DNA from: JAWKSY01 sp041402125 | GTDB taxonomy: Bacteria; Planctomycetota; GCA-002687715; DRQF01 | NCBI GenBank assembly: GCA_041402125.1 | Contig: JAWKSY010000009.1 | Coordinates: 1-64,000 of the forward strand | Length of the DNA stretch: 64,000 nt | Direction: 5' to 3' | Part shown: piece by piece, positions 42,336 through 50,529 of the stretch | Numbering within the stretch: the first letter of the stretch is position 1 | Layout of the letters: each line of letters starts with the position of its first letter | Made by a program: the position numbers and the translations under genes | The notes under the pieces: generated by a model | What the model was told of the DNA's origin: nothing | Database searches by the model: none | What the model saw: the letters and a program-made list of their open reading frames with translations, nothing else

Positions 42336-43706
42336 TCAGACGCGGCGCAGGCGCGCGGCGTAGCCGCCGTCCTCCTCGGGGGCATCGGGCGTCAGGGCGA
42401 TCTCGGCCTCCACCGCGAACCCGGGCGTCTCCGCCAGTCCGCGGTCGACGATCGCCCGATTCTCGGATCCGAGAACGCTGCAGGTGGCATAGATCACGCG
42501 ACAGTCGTCACTTGCGGCCGCCGCCGTAGCGAGCGCCACGCGCAGGAGGCGGGTCTGGAGGGCGGCGAGTTCGGAGAGGACGTCCGGGGTCAGACGATGG
42601 CGGGCCTCGGGACGTCGGGCGAGGACGCCCGAGTTCGAGCAGGGTGCATCGACGAGGATCGCGTCCCAGGGCCCCGCGATCGGACGGTCGCCGTCGGCGG
42701 CGACGTGAAGGATCTCGGGCGCGGTCACCGCGGCCCGTCGGCAGGTCTCGCGGACCTCGTTCGCCGCGGCGCGGTCGAGGACGCCGGCGACGATGCGGGC
42801 CGCGGGCGCGAGGCTCGCGAGGTGGGCGGTCTTGCCGCCCGGCGCCGCGCAGAGATCCAGGATGCGCTCGCCGTCGCGGGGCGCGACGAAGGGTGCGACG
42901 CGGGCCGCGAAGTCGCCCTGGGGCACGAGGAGTCCGGCCCGGAAGAGTTCCGACTGCGCGAGATCGACGAGTCCGCGCGCGGCGAGGAGACCGGCCGGAT
43001 GATCGGGGCGCGCCGTCACCTCCGCGCCGGGTTGCTCCTCCCGTAGCCTGGCGACCGCCTCCTCCGCCGTCAGACGGCGCGGGTCGGGGCGCAGGGTCGG
43101 CACCGGTCGTCGGTTCGCGTTGCGCATCAGCGCGCGCGCGCCCTCGGGACCCAGCTCGGACTCGAGCCGCGCCGCGGCCTCGCGCGTGAAACCGCGGACC
43201 GCCGCGGCGTGGCCGAGGGCGTCCTCGTCCGGATCGGGAAGGATCGGCTCGGGAAACCGCCAGGCGCGGTCCTCGAGCTCGAGGAGGTCGGCGGAGGGTG
43301 CGCCTCCCGGTGCCTCGCGACGCGCTTCCCGATCGACGCGGCGGAGCACGCCGTTCACGAGACCCCGCGCCCGGCGGCCGAGACGCGTCGGGACCAGTTC
43401 GACGCACTCGTGCACGACGGCCCGGGGCTCCGAGCCGTCGAGGAAGAGCAGCTCGTAGAGCCCGATCCGCAGCGCCGCCGCGAGACGCTCGTCGGTGTAG
43501 CGGCGACCGGAGGAGAGGTAGTGATCGAGGAGGAGATCGAGGATCACGCGACGGCGCAGGACCCCGGCGCAGAGCTCGCGGAAGAGCGGGCGCTCGGACG
43601 GCGGAAGCGCCCCCGCTCGCGCCCGGGCGCGGTCCTCGACGAAGCCGCGCTCGGGCGCGGAGAAGAGGCGATGCGCCTCGATGCGAGCACGGGATCGGGC
43701 GGTCAC
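42336..43706 (-). CDS. rsmB: 16S rRNA m5C967 methyltransferase RsmB
   Basis: A 456-residue enzyme of the Fmu/RsmB type. An N-terminal NusB-like helical RNA-binding domain (about 1-130, VHECVELVPTRLGRRARGLVNGVLR) precedes a Rossmann methyltransferase with SAM motif DLCAAPGGKT, catalytic DAPCSNSGVLARRPEARHR (the PC motif) and YATCSVLGSEN (the TC motif that forms the covalent intermediate). The GTG start overlaps the fmt stop by four bases (GTGA), as is common for fmt-rsmB pairs. Confidence 0.93.
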   Translation of the reverse strand: MTARSRARIEAHRLFSAPERGFVEDRARARAGALPPSERPLFRELCAGVLRRRVILDLLLDHYLSSGRRYTDERLAAALRIGLYELLFLDGSEPRAVVHECVELVPTRLGRRARGLVNGVLRRVDREARREAPGGAPSADLLELEDRAWRFPEPILPDPDEDALGHAAAVRGFTREAAARLESELGPEGARALMRNANRRPVPTLRPDPRRLTAEEAVARLREEQPGAEVTARPDHPAGLLAARGLVDLAQSELFRAGLLVPQGDFAARVAPFVAPRDGERILDLCAAPGGKTAHLASLAPAARIVAGVLDRAAANEVRETCRRAAVTAPEILHVAADGDRPIAGPWDAILVDAPCSNSGVLARRPEARHRLTPDVLSELAALQTRLLRVALATAAAASDDCRVIYATCSVLGSENRAIVDRGLAETPGFAVEAEIALTPDAPEEDGGYAARLRRV

Positions 43707-44656
43707 GAGTCGAGACTCCGGACGAGGAAGCGCGCGTCGGGCGCGAGTCGCGCTCCGTTGAGGAAATCGCGGACGCTCATCGGCCGCCGACCGGCGGCCT
43801 TGATCTCGGTGAGCGCGAGCGAGCCCGCGCCGGCGGCGACGACGAGGCGGTCGCCGCGCGCCTCGAGCAGGGTTCCGGGCTCGCCCGTGCCCGCTTCGAT
43901 CTCGGCGCGCAGGAGCTGGACGACGGTCGTCTCCCCACCCGAGCCGAGCTCGGCCCAGGCGCCGGGCCAGGGCGAGAGGCCGCGCACGCGACGGTCCAGC
44001 TCCGCGGCGGGCGATCGCCAGTCGAGGCGCCCGTCCTCCTTCGCGAGAAGGCCGGCGCGGGTCGCCGACGCGTCGTCCTGCGGCTCGAAGCGGAGCTCGC
44101 CCCGCGCGAGCGCGTCGAGCGCGCGGACGATGGCCGCCCCGCCGAGGGGCGCGAGGCGATCGTGCAACTCGCCCGCGGTCTCCCGCGGGCGCGCGGGCTC
44201 GCGGACGACGAGGCCGACCGGACCGGTGTCGAGCCCCTCGTCCATCTTCATCACGCTCACGCCCACCTCGTCGTCACCGGCGAGGATCTGGGCGTTGATG
44301 GGCGAGGCGCCGCGCCAGCGCGGCAGGATCGAGGCGTGCACGTTGAGGCAACCTTCCGCCGGCAGGCCGAGGAAGAGCGGCCGGAGGATCTGTCCGTAGG
44401 CCACGACGACGGCCACGTCCGGGCGCGCGGCGCGGACGCGCTCCCGCGCGGCCCGGGTGTTGATCTTCTCGGGCTGGAAGACGGGAAGGCCGAGGTCGGC
44501 CGCGGCGGACTTCACCGGCGGCGGCAGGAGCTTCTTGCCGCGCCCCGCCGGACGGTCCGGCTGGGTCACGACCAGCGCGACCTCGTGCTCGGAGGCCGCG
44601 AGGGCGCGGAGGGCGTGCACGGCGAATTCGGGGGTGCCGAGGAAGACGATGCGCAT
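43703..44656 (-). CDS. fmt: methionyl-tRNA formyltransferase
   Basis: A 317-residue enzyme that formylates Met-tRNAfMet. MRIVFLGTPEFAVHALRAL opens the formyl-transferase domain; NVHASILPRWRGASPINAQILAGD contains the family's HxS-LPxxRG signature, and MDEGLDTGP with ALVVREP-like VGLVVREPA completes it. The C-terminal OB-like domain starts at about 210. The ATG was chosen because the preceding in-frame sequence is an Arg-rich extension that lies over the upstream gene. It is upstream of, and coupled to, rsmB. Confidence 0.95.
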   Translation of the reverse strand: MRIVFLGTPEFAVHALRALAASEHEVALVVTQPDRPAGRGKKLLPPPVKSAAADLGLPVFQPEKINTRAARERVRAARPDVAVVVAYGQILRPLFLGLPAEGCLNVHASILPRWRGASPINAQILAGDDEVGVSVMKMDEGLDTGPVGLVVREPARPRETAGELHDRLAPLGGAAIVRALDALARGELRFEPQDDASATRAGLLAKEDGRLDWRSPAAELDRRVRGLSPWPGAWAELGSGGETTVVQLLRAEIEAGTGEPGTLLEARGDRLVVAAGAGSLALTEIKAAGRRPMSVRDFLNGARLAPDARFLVRSLDS

Positions 44657-44712
44657 GGCTCCGGTGTACCGACCGGCCGGCGCGGGGCCAATGCGCGCCG
44701 ACCGGGGTCGGT

Positions 44713-45945
44713 TCACTTCTCGAGCTGCTTGCGCGCCTTGCGGGCCGCCTTCGTCTCGCCGTACTCGCCGACGACGCGCTCGAAGAGCTTCCGGGCGGCC
44801 TCCGCCTCGCCCTTCTTCGCGAGGGCCGCGCCCTCGTCGTAGAGGGCGTCGGCGGCGTCTTCCTTCTCCTCGGCCTCGATCACGAGGCGGATGCCCGGAT
44901 CCTCCTTGAGCTCGGCGAGCCGCGCCGCGGCGTCCTGGGCCGCTGGCAGCTCGCCTCCCTTCACGATCGCGCTGCGGTAGTGGCGGTAGGCCTGGTCCCA
45001 CTTCTGGCGGGTCTCGGCGGCCTCGGCCTTCTCGACCAGCTTCACGATGGCGCGATTGGCCTTGATGGCCTTCAGCGCCTCACGGCCGTCCGCCGTCTGG
45101 CGCATCTCGGCGAGACGGCGCTTCGCCTCGTCGGCGATGGGCGTCTTCGCGAAGGTGTCCGCCGCCTCGTCGAGTCGCACCGCGTAGACCACGAGGCCCT
45201 TCTTCGCGCCGCGCGCGAAGCTCGTGCGGACCTCCTCCATGATCTGCTCGCGCAGCTTCGCAATCTCGCGCCCGAGGAGCGAGTCGGCCGGCAGGTCCGG
45301 CGCCGAATCGAGCCGATGCCAGGCGGCGACGAGGCTCTCCCGCTTCATCTCGTTGCGCGCCCGGGTCAGGCATTCGCGGACCTCGCGGTAGCTCTTCTCG
45401 TCGAGGCCTCGCCCCATCTTCTTGACGCCGGCGCGGATCGCGGCGCGCATCCCGGACGAGGACGGATCGTCGACCGACTCGGAGAGCACGGTGAACTGGC
45501 CGTCATCGCCCTCCTTGGGGTGGACGAGCCGGATGGTGGGGGTCCGCATCGTGTCCTTGCCGAAGCACATGCGGTAGGCCTTGTTGTGGTAGCTCTGGTG
45601 CTGGGTGCAGGTCACCGAGCCGTGCCGCTTGCAGACCTGGATCGTGGAGCCGCCGTGCGGCACCGCGACGGTCCCGTGCTCCTCCAGGCAGCAGAGGATC
45701 GGGATGACCTGCTCGCAGTCCTTGATGATCGAGGAGTCCGTGAAGACGGAGTCGGTCAGGATCTCGCTCGATTGCTCGCCGTCCGTGAGGAAGACGAACA
45801 TGAGCGGGACGTTCCGCTGCATCGCGGTCTCGACGGCGTCGTCGAAGCTCCCGCGGAACCAGGGGACGCGATCCCCCGCGTCCGGTTCGGACGCAGCGGT
45901 GGCGAGCGGCAGACACAGGGCGAGCAGGACGGCGAATCGTCTCAT
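44713..45945 (-). CDS. exported thioredoxin-like protein with C-terminal TPR-like helices
   Basis: A 410-residue protein. The signal peptide is MRRFAVLLALCLPLATAASE. The thioredoxin-like domain (about 28-150) begins WFRGSFDDAVETAMQRNVPLMFVFLTDG, as in DUF-type thioredoxin relatives that lack CxxC: the equivalent site reads DGEQSSE. Several cysteines instead cluster later (KDCEQVIPILCC, QVCKRHGSVTC, YRMCF). The C-terminal 250 residues are helical and charged, with repeats such as ALYDEGAALAKKGEAEAARKLFERVV. GGAGG precedes the ATG by seven bases. Possible periplasmic redox or chaperone role, unproven. Confidence 0.75.
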   Translation of the reverse strand: MRRFAVLLALCLPLATAASEPDAGDRVPWFRGSFDDAVETAMQRNVPLMFVFLTDGEQSSEILTDSVFTDSSIIKDCEQVIPILCCLEEHGTVAVPHGGSTIQVCKRHGSVTCTQHQSYHNKAYRMCFGKDTMRTPTIRLVHPKEGDDGQFTVLSESVDDPSSSGMRAAIRAGVKKMGRGLDEKSYREVRECLTRARNEMKRESLVAAWHRLDSAPDLPADSLLGREIAKLREQIMEEVRTSFARGAKKGLVVYAVRLDEAADTFAKTPIADEAKRRLAEMRQTADGREALKAIKANRAIVKLVEKAEAAETRQKWDQAYRHYRSAIVKGGELPAAQDAAARLAELKEDPGIRLVIEAEEKEDAADALYDEGAALAKKGEAEAARKLFERVVGEYGETKAARKARKQLEK

Positions 45946-46057
45946 GCGGCGGCCTCCGAGCAGGGACGCGGCAGCGGAGGCGGGAGTGGCGCCGCGTCGG
46001 GTCAGGTCGGCCGAGGATACAGGATGGACAGCATGCGCGGCGACCGCGGGCGGGAAT

Positions 46058-46145
46058 GAGAATCCCGGGGGATCGGCCCCTGGTGACGAGATCGGAGCGC
46101 ATACCAAACAAGATGTTCAGGTATGGGGTCGATCCCCCGGTTCTC
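46058..46145. repeat. long imperfect palindrome (21-bp stem with inner hairpin)
   Basis: GAGAA (46058-46062) pairs with TTCTC (46141-46145), and after a two-base bulge CCGGGGGATCGGCCCC (46065-46080) pairs with GGGGTCGATCCCCCGG (46125-46140), with one G-T wobble. Inside, ATACC/GGTAT (46101-46105 with 46120-46124) close a 14-base loop. ATGAGAATC is repeated directly at 46056 and 46149. It may be a REP-type element or a structured RNA; orientation is unknown. Confidence 0.6.
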
Positions 46146-46174
46146 GCGATGAGAATCGCAGCCGGCATGCCAAG

Positions 46175-46208
46175 CCCGGGATTCGCGGACTCCGGGACCG
46201 GGGTTTTT
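46175..46208 (+). terminator. hairpin with T5 downstream of the long palindrome
   Basis: CCCGG (46175-46179) can pair with either CCGGG (46192-46196) or CCGGG (46198-46202), with T5 at 46204-46208. It would end a plus-strand transcript covering the palindrome and lies 400 bp before argR. Confidence 0.4.
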
Positions 46209-46345
46209 GTCTCGCCGACTCGAACCCCATGACCGGTCGCCGCTTGCGTCCCGTGCTCCGCGTTCGCTCCCCGCCGGCGGACGGCACTCTCCTGTCAAGG
46301 GCGGCGCGATCGTGCGCAAACGCTCACTCCTCCCGACCCCGACCG

Positions 46346-46363
46346 GACCGGGAATTCCCGGTC
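46346..46363. promoter_or_regulatory. 18-bp perfect palindrome upstream of argR
   Basis: GACCGGGAATTCCCGGTC reads the same on both strands. It is 243 bp before the argR ATG and could be a regulator binding site or a hairpin. It does not resemble a canonical ARG box. Confidence 0.35.
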
Positions 46364-46605
46364 GGGCGAGAAAAACGCCCGCGCGCGCCGTCGTCGGAAG
46401 CGGCTGTCATTGCGGCGCTTTCGTCGGGGCCCTCCGAACGGAGCAGATCTTCACCCGAGGTCACCTCAACTCGATGCAGTCCTCTTCCGAACATGGGACT
46501 GAGAAGGGGAAGGATCCCTGAGAGTGAGAGAGAGCAGCTTTCCCACGCGTCCGGCGCGGGGGGCCGGCCCATGGTCCCGCCGCTACGGGGAGGAGAAGGG
46601 AACAG

Positions 46606-47136
46606 ATGCCAGCAGAACTGGTCAGCAAGCAGCAGCGTCAGGAGATGATCCTCGAGATCGTGAAGTCGAAGGAGGTCCACAACCAGCTGGAGCTCATCCG
46701 CTTCCTCGAGGAACGTGGAATCACCGCCACGCAGTCGAGCGTGTCGCGCGACATCCACGACCTCTCCATCGCCAAGGTGGACGGCCGCTACGTCGTCGCC
46801 GTGCTGCCGGTCACCAACGACGGCGCCTACGGCGAGCCCGTCGACAACCCGGGCAACGCCTTCGTGACGAGCCTCGTGCCCTCGGGCCCGAACCTGCTCG
46901 TCGTGAAGACGCTTCCCGGCGGCGCGCGCAGCGTCGGTCGCTCGATCGACAAGGCGCGTTGGCCCGAGGTCCTCGGACTGGTCGCGAGCGATGAGACCCT
47001 GTTCATCGCCACGAACGAGAAGCGGGATCAGCTCCGGCTGATGACGCGTCTCCAGCAGTTCATGGAGAACCACGAGCCGGCTCACCACGAGGAGCCGGGT
47101 CTTCCGAGCTTCGCCCGTCCGGGCGGCGTTCGCTAG
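46606..47136 (+). CDS. argR: arginine repressor ArgR family protein
   Basis: A 176-residue regulator. The N-terminal winged helix (about 8-75) has QEMILEIVKSKEVHNQLELIRFLEERG, then TQSSVSRDIHDLSIAKVDGRYV, the family TQxxxSRDI recognition helix. The C-terminal oligomerisation and arginine-binding domain (about 95-160) has LLVVKTLPGGARSVGRSIDKARWPEVLGLVASDETLF. The usual GDDT arginine-contact motif reads SDET, and a short tail is added. GGAGGAG precedes the ATG. No arginine biosynthesis or arc gene is adjacent, so its targets lie elsewhere or its effector differs. Confidence 0.9.
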   Translation: MPAELVSKQQRQEMILEIVKSKEVHNQLELIRFLEERGITATQSSVSRDIHDLSIAKVDGRYVVAVLPVTNDGAYGEPVDNPGNAFVTSLVPSGPNLLVVKTLPGGARSVGRSIDKARWPEVLGLVASDETLFIATNEKRDQLRLMTRLQQFMENHEPAHHEEPGLPSFARPGGVR

Positions 47137-47160
47137 GACGACTCCCCGAAGGGGTCGTCC
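47136..47160 (+). terminator. hairpin immediately after argR
   Basis: GGACGAC, a bulged T, CCCC, a short loop and the complementary GGGGTCGTCC begin at the last base of the argR stop. There is no T-run, so its strength is unclear. Confidence 0.4.
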
Positions 47161-47183
47161 CGCGCGCGAGAGCGAGGGAAGAG

Positions 47184-47223
47184 CGCGAGGGCGTCGGGGA
47201 CCGCGGTCCCCGACGCCCTCGCG
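47184..47223. terminator. 40-bp perfect palindrome between convergent argR and lipoprotein genes
   Basis: CGCGAGGGCGTCGGGGACCG and its exact complement meet without spacer, giving a 40-bp perfect palindrome. It lies 47 bp after argR and 24 bp before the end of the convergent lipoprotein gene. A bidirectional Rho-independent-like stem is the simplest reading, although no T-run follows. Confidence 0.62.
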
Positions 47224-47247
47224 TCGTGTTCACGGCTCCGTCCGGCG

Positions 47248-47796
47248 CTAGCGCCAGGGGACCTCGACGTTGGCGGTGATCGCGGCGCGGCTGCGCGTGA
47301 AGTGGAAGCGATAGGCCTGCGGGCGACCCTGGACGTAGGGCTGGACGACGAGCTTGTCGGCGCCGTCGGTGTCCATGCGGATCTCGTCGACGATGTCGTT
47401 GACGGGGCGCACGCCGACGTCGCCGTCGTGGATCGTCGCGCGCTCGCCGTCGTCACTCGTGCGGCCGCGGAAGTCGAGGATCCCGTAGGCGATGGGGTTC
47501 ATCCGACCGTCCACCCCGGTCGAGGTCTCGATGACGCGCACGCGGCAGGCCACGAGGCCGTTGTCCGAGACGGCGAACTCGCCGCCCGCCTTGCGCGTGT
47601 GTCCGTACTCCACGCCGGCGGGAGGCTCGGTGAAGAGCAGACGCGCCCCGGACCGGACCGCCGCGCGATCGATCTCGATGCGGTAGAGCGCGAAGTAGCG
47701 GCTCTGTCGCGCGTCGTCGGTCCGCGTGCGATAGCTCGAGTTGGCGCAGCCTCCGAGCAGGAGGAGGGCGGCGCAGAGGACCGTGAGGCGGATCAT
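47248..47796 (-). CDS. hypothetical lipoprotein
   Basis: A 182-residue protein with a lipoprotein signal (MIRLTVLCAALLLLGGC, lipobox LGGC). The mature part starts with polar ANSSYRTRTDDARQS and continues as beta-rich segments (YFALYRIEIDRAAVRSGARLLFTEPPAGVEYG, GEFAVSDNGLVACRVRVIETSTG, RFHFTRSRAAITANVEVPWR). No family recognised. The ATG at 47796 was chosen because GGAG lies six bases upstream; an in-frame ATG at 47808 is less well placed. Confidence 0.72.
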   Translation of the reverse strand: MIRLTVLCAALLLLGGCANSSYRTRTDDARQSRYFALYRIEIDRAAVRSGARLLFTEPPAGVEYGHTRKAGGEFAVSDNGLVACRVRVIETSTGVDGRMNPIAYGILDFRGRTSDDGERATIHDGDVGVRPVNDIVDEIRMDTDGADKLVVQPYVQGRPQAYRFHFTRSRAAITANVEVPWR

Positions 47797-47893
47797 CGGG
47801 ATCTCCATCGCGTGAACGGCGACCGGGCGCGGTCCGGTCGGAACGCGGAGCGGTGCGTTCCCTCGGGGACGATCCCGGTGGGCCGTTCTTTCC

Positions 47894-48682
47894 TCAATCC
47901 TTGAACTCGTCGGCCAGCTCGAGCTCCTGCTGGGCCGCGGCGAGATCGCTCTCCTCGACGGCCTTCGGCGCGATCTCGATGTCGCCGAACTCCTCGACCT
48001 GGCGCGCCTGGACGACCTGCGTCTTCATCAGGAGGAGGAGCGCGAGGAAGTAGCCGATGCGCTCGGAGCGATCGCGCGTCTCGGCGAAGAGCTGGGAGAG
48101 GCGCAGCGGGCCCCGGAGGATGCGCTCCTCGAGCCGGACGGCGAAGTCGCGCACCGGGATGTGCTTGCCTTCGATCACGCGCTCCTTGCGCGCGTCGATG
48201 GTCGTCTCGTCCATGATCTTCTGGAAGAAGCGGAAGAGATCCCAGATCGACAGCTCGTCGAGCGTGCGATCCTCCTCCACCCGCGGCTCGGGGCGGGCCG
48301 TCTCGGGACGGCCGAGCCGGCGCCGGGCGGCGTCGGCGCGCGCGTCGAGGGTGCGCGCCCGCTCGCGGATCCGCTTGTACTCGAGGAGCTGCTGGACGAG
48401 CTCGTAGCGCGGGTCGAGCTCCTCCTCGAGGTCGACCTCCTCCACGGGGAGCAGCATCTTCGACTTGATGACCATGAGGGTCGACGCCATGACCGCGAAG
48501 TCGCCCGCCGCGTCGAGGTCGACGTGTTGCAGCATCTCGAGGTAGACGAGGTACTGATCGAGGAGGCGCGTGATCGGGATGTCGTAGATGTCCACCTCCT
48601 CCTTGCGGATGAGGTAGAGCAGGAGGTCGAGGGGGCCGCTGAAGTGCTCGAGCGAGACCTTGTATTCGGGTTGGGCGGTCAT
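47894..48682 (-). CDS. scpA: segregation and condensation protein A
   Basis: A 262-residue kleisin subunit of the SMC-ScpAB condensin. The N-terminal FSGPLDLLLYLIRKEEVDIYDIPITRLLDQYLVYLE binds the SMC neck, followed by FAVMASTLMVIKSKMLLPVEE. The middle is charged and coiled (ELVQQLLEYKRIRERARTL), and the C-terminal winged helix (LRLSQLFAETRDRSERIGYFLALLLLMKTQVVQARQVEEFGDI) contacts the SMC head. Its ATG overlaps the M50 protease stop by four bases (ATGA). scpB is not in this window. Confidence 0.94.
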   Translation of the reverse strand: MTAQPEYKVSLEHFSGPLDLLLYLIRKEEVDIYDIPITRLLDQYLVYLEMLQHVDLDAAGDFAVMASTLMVIKSKMLLPVEEVDLEEELDPRYELVQQLLEYKRIRERARTLDARADAARRRLGRPETARPEPRVEEDRTLDELSIWDLFRFFQKIMDETTIDARKERVIEGKHIPVRDFAVRLEERILRGPLRLSQLFAETRDRSERIGYFLALLLLMKTQVVQARQVEEFGDIEIAPKAVEESDLAAAQQELELADEFKD

Positions 48683-49365
48683 GCTTCGAGCCACTCCTGT
48701 ATCGCGCGGCACCAGAGATCGAGCCGGCCGATGACCTTCATCGTCACCGCGCCGAGTTCCTCCGGGTAGAGGAACGCCATCCCGAGGAAGACGACCAGGA
48801 GCAGGATGATCCCGGGAATCGTCAGGGTCCGGTAGTAGAAGTCCCGCCAGGATTCGGGCATCGCGGCGGCGACGACCCGGCTCCCGTCGAGCGGGGGCAC
48901 GGGAATGAGATTCAACAGCCCCAGGAAGACACTGAAGGCGACGGCGTAGAGGCCGTAGAAGTAGGGCGTCGGGGTCCCGAAGCCCGAGATCCAGGGGTCG
49001 ACCCAGCCCAGGTGGACCGCGCCGGCGAGCCCGACGAGCGCCATGGCCGCGACCATGAAGTTGCCGATCGGCCCCGCGAGGGCGACGAGAGCCATGCGAC
49101 CGGGCCCCACCGCCATGCGCACCTGCACCGGCCGGGCGCCGCCGAGCATGAAGCCGACCGAGAGCAGCATGACGATCGGGACGAGCAGCGTGAAGAGCCA
49201 GGAGACGTGCCGGAAGCTGAACGGGTTCTTCCGGGTCGCGATGTAGTCGCTGCGGTCGCCCGAACGCCACGCGATCCAGGCGTGACCGGCCTCGTGGACG
49301 CAGGACGTCACGACGAGCATCCCGATCAGCCAGGGGAGCATCTCGAGCTTGTACTTGAACTCCAC
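48679..49365 (-). CDS. M50 family site-2-type metalloprotease
   Basis: A 228-residue membrane protease with about six helices. HEAGH in SCVHEAGHAWIAWRSGD gives the zinc ligands, and NLIPVPPLDGSRVVAA is the conserved NxxPxxxLDG motif that supplies the third ligand. LALAGP-like VALAGPIGNFMVAA is also typical. It lacks the PDZ domain of RseP-type proteases and resembles the compact rhomboid-sized group. TACGAT about 35 bp upstream may be a -10. Substrate unknown. Confidence 0.88.
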   Translation of the reverse strand: MEFKYKLEMLPWLIGMLVVTSCVHEAGHAWIAWRSGDRSDYIATRKNPFSFRHVSWLFTLLVPIVMLLSVGFMLGGARPVQVRMAVGPGRMALVALAGPIGNFMVAAMALVGLAGAVHLGWVDPWISGFGTPTPYFYGLYAVAFSVFLGLLNLIPVPPLDGSRVVAAAMPESWRDFYYRTLTIPGIILLLVVFLGMAFLYPEELGAVTMKVIGRLDLWCRAIQEWLEA

Positions 49366-49519
49366 CCGCCCCTCCTGGTCGCGCGTCGCGAGACGCGCAT
49401 CGTATCAGGGCCGACGCCCCGCCCCCAGGCGCGACGAGGCCGCGCAAGTGGTCGCGCGGGAGCGATTTCGGCGCGGAACCGTTTGCGGCGTGCGCCTTCT
49501 TCGCGTCGTCCGGGAGGGC

Positions 49520-49525
49520 TATGAT
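49520..49525 (+). promoter_or_regulatory. -10 box of the kdsD operon
   Basis: TATGAT about 35 bp before the GTG at 49561. The purine-rich GGACGGGAGGGG between them provides the ribosome binding site. Confidence 0.45.
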
Positions 49526-49560
49526 GAGCCGCGTCCAGGGGGACGGGAGGGGTCCGCGCC

Positions 49561-50529
49561 GTGAACCGCCGCGAGAGCGCGATCGAGGTGATCGAAGCCG
49601 AGCTGGCCGCGGTCCGCGCCCTGCTCGACCACCTCGACGAGACCTTCGATACCGCGGTCGACCTCGTCCTCGGATGCACGGGTCGCGTCGTCGCCAGCGG
49701 GATGGGCAAGGCGGGCCTCATCGGGGAGAAGATCTCCGCCACGCTGGCGAGCACCGGGACCCCGAGCTTCTTCCTCCACCCGGCGGAAGCGATCCACGGC
49801 GATCTCGGCCGGCTGCGCCCCGAGGATCTCCTGCTGCTCCTCTCGAACAGCGGCGAGACGGAAGAGGTCATCCGCCTCCTCGAACCGGCCCGGGCGCTCG
49901 GCGCGACCCTCGTCGCGATGACCGGAGCCCCCGAGAGCCGGCTCGCCCGCTTCTCGGACTGCCATCTCTCCATCGGGAGCGCCGGTGAGGCCTGCCCGCT
50001 CGGACTCGCCCCCACCTCGAGCACGACGGCCATGCTCGTCCTCGGTGACGCACTGGCGATGACAGTGCTTCGGGAGCGGGAGTTCGGCCCGCGGGACTAC
50101 GCCCGCTTCCACCCCGGCGGCAGCCTCGGACGCCGTCTCACCACCGTCGGCGAGCTCATGCGGTCCGGCGAGCGGAACACGCTCGTGCCGGCGGACGCTT
50201 CCGTCCGGGAGACCCTGCGCGCCATCAACGCCACGCGGGGCCGTCCCGGCGCCGCGACCGTCGTCGCGGCCGACGGTCGCCTCGCCGGCTTCGTCACCGA
50301 CGGCGATCTGGTCCGCGCGCTCGAGCGGGGCGCCGACGTCCTCGAACGGCCGATCTCCGGGATCATGGTCCGCTCGCCGCGATCGATCGCTCCCGACCGG
50401 CTCGCCTCGGAGGCCATGGGTCTGATGCGCGAACACAAGATCGACCAGCTCCCGGTCCTGTCCGAGGACGGATGTCCCGTCGGACTCGTCGACGTGCAGG
50501 ACCTCATCGACGCGGGGATCCCCTCGTGA
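49561..50529 (+). CDS. kdsD: arabinose-5-phosphate isomerase (KdsD/KpsF family)
   Basis: A 322-residue cytosolic enzyme that converts ribulose-5-P to arabinose-5-P, the first step of Kdo synthesis. The SIS domain (about 30-170) shows GCTGRVVASGMGKAGLIGEKISATLASTGTPSFFLHPAEAIHGDLG, LLSNSGETEEV and APTSSTTAML. The long linker ends in FGPRDYARFHPGGSLGRRL, and two CBS domains (about 205-320) follow, as in full-length KdsD. A GTG start with a good ribosome binding site is used. It heads the operon with kdsC (overlap GTGA). Confidence 0.94.
   Translation: MNRRESAIEVIEAELAAVRALLDHLDETFDTAVDLVLGCTGRVVASGMGKAGLIGEKISATLASTGTPSFFLHPAEAIHGDLGRLRPEDLLLLLSNSGETEEVIRLLEPARALGATLVAMTGAPESRLARFSDCHLSIGSAGEACPLGLAPTSSTTAMLVLGDALAMTVLREREFGPRDYARFHPGGSLGRRLTTVGELMRSGERNTLVPADASVRETLRAINATRGRPGAATVVAADGRLAGFVTDGDLVRALERGADVLERPISGIMVRSPRSIAPDRLASEAMGLMREHKIDQLPVLSEDGCPVGLVDVQDLIDAGIPS

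Larger units (their letters stand above)
45946..46605. other. 660-bp divergent intergenic region rich in palindromes
   Basis: This gap lies between the thioredoxin-like gene (minus) and argR (plus). It contains a long stem-loop (46058-46145), a terminator-like stem with T5 (46175-46208), an 18-bp palindrome (46346-46363) and a GGGCG-A5-type hairpin (46364-46380). No ORF of convincing composition was seen. TATCCT (46014-46019, minus) may be a -10 for the thioredoxin-like gene. Confidence 0.6.

Noticed and set aside
46085..46140. Possible 5S rRNA on the minus strand (CCCATACCTGAAC resembles the 5S loop B/helix III segment)
   Set aside because: The second half of a 5S rRNA and its terminal helix are missing, and the segment is explained by the long palindrome.
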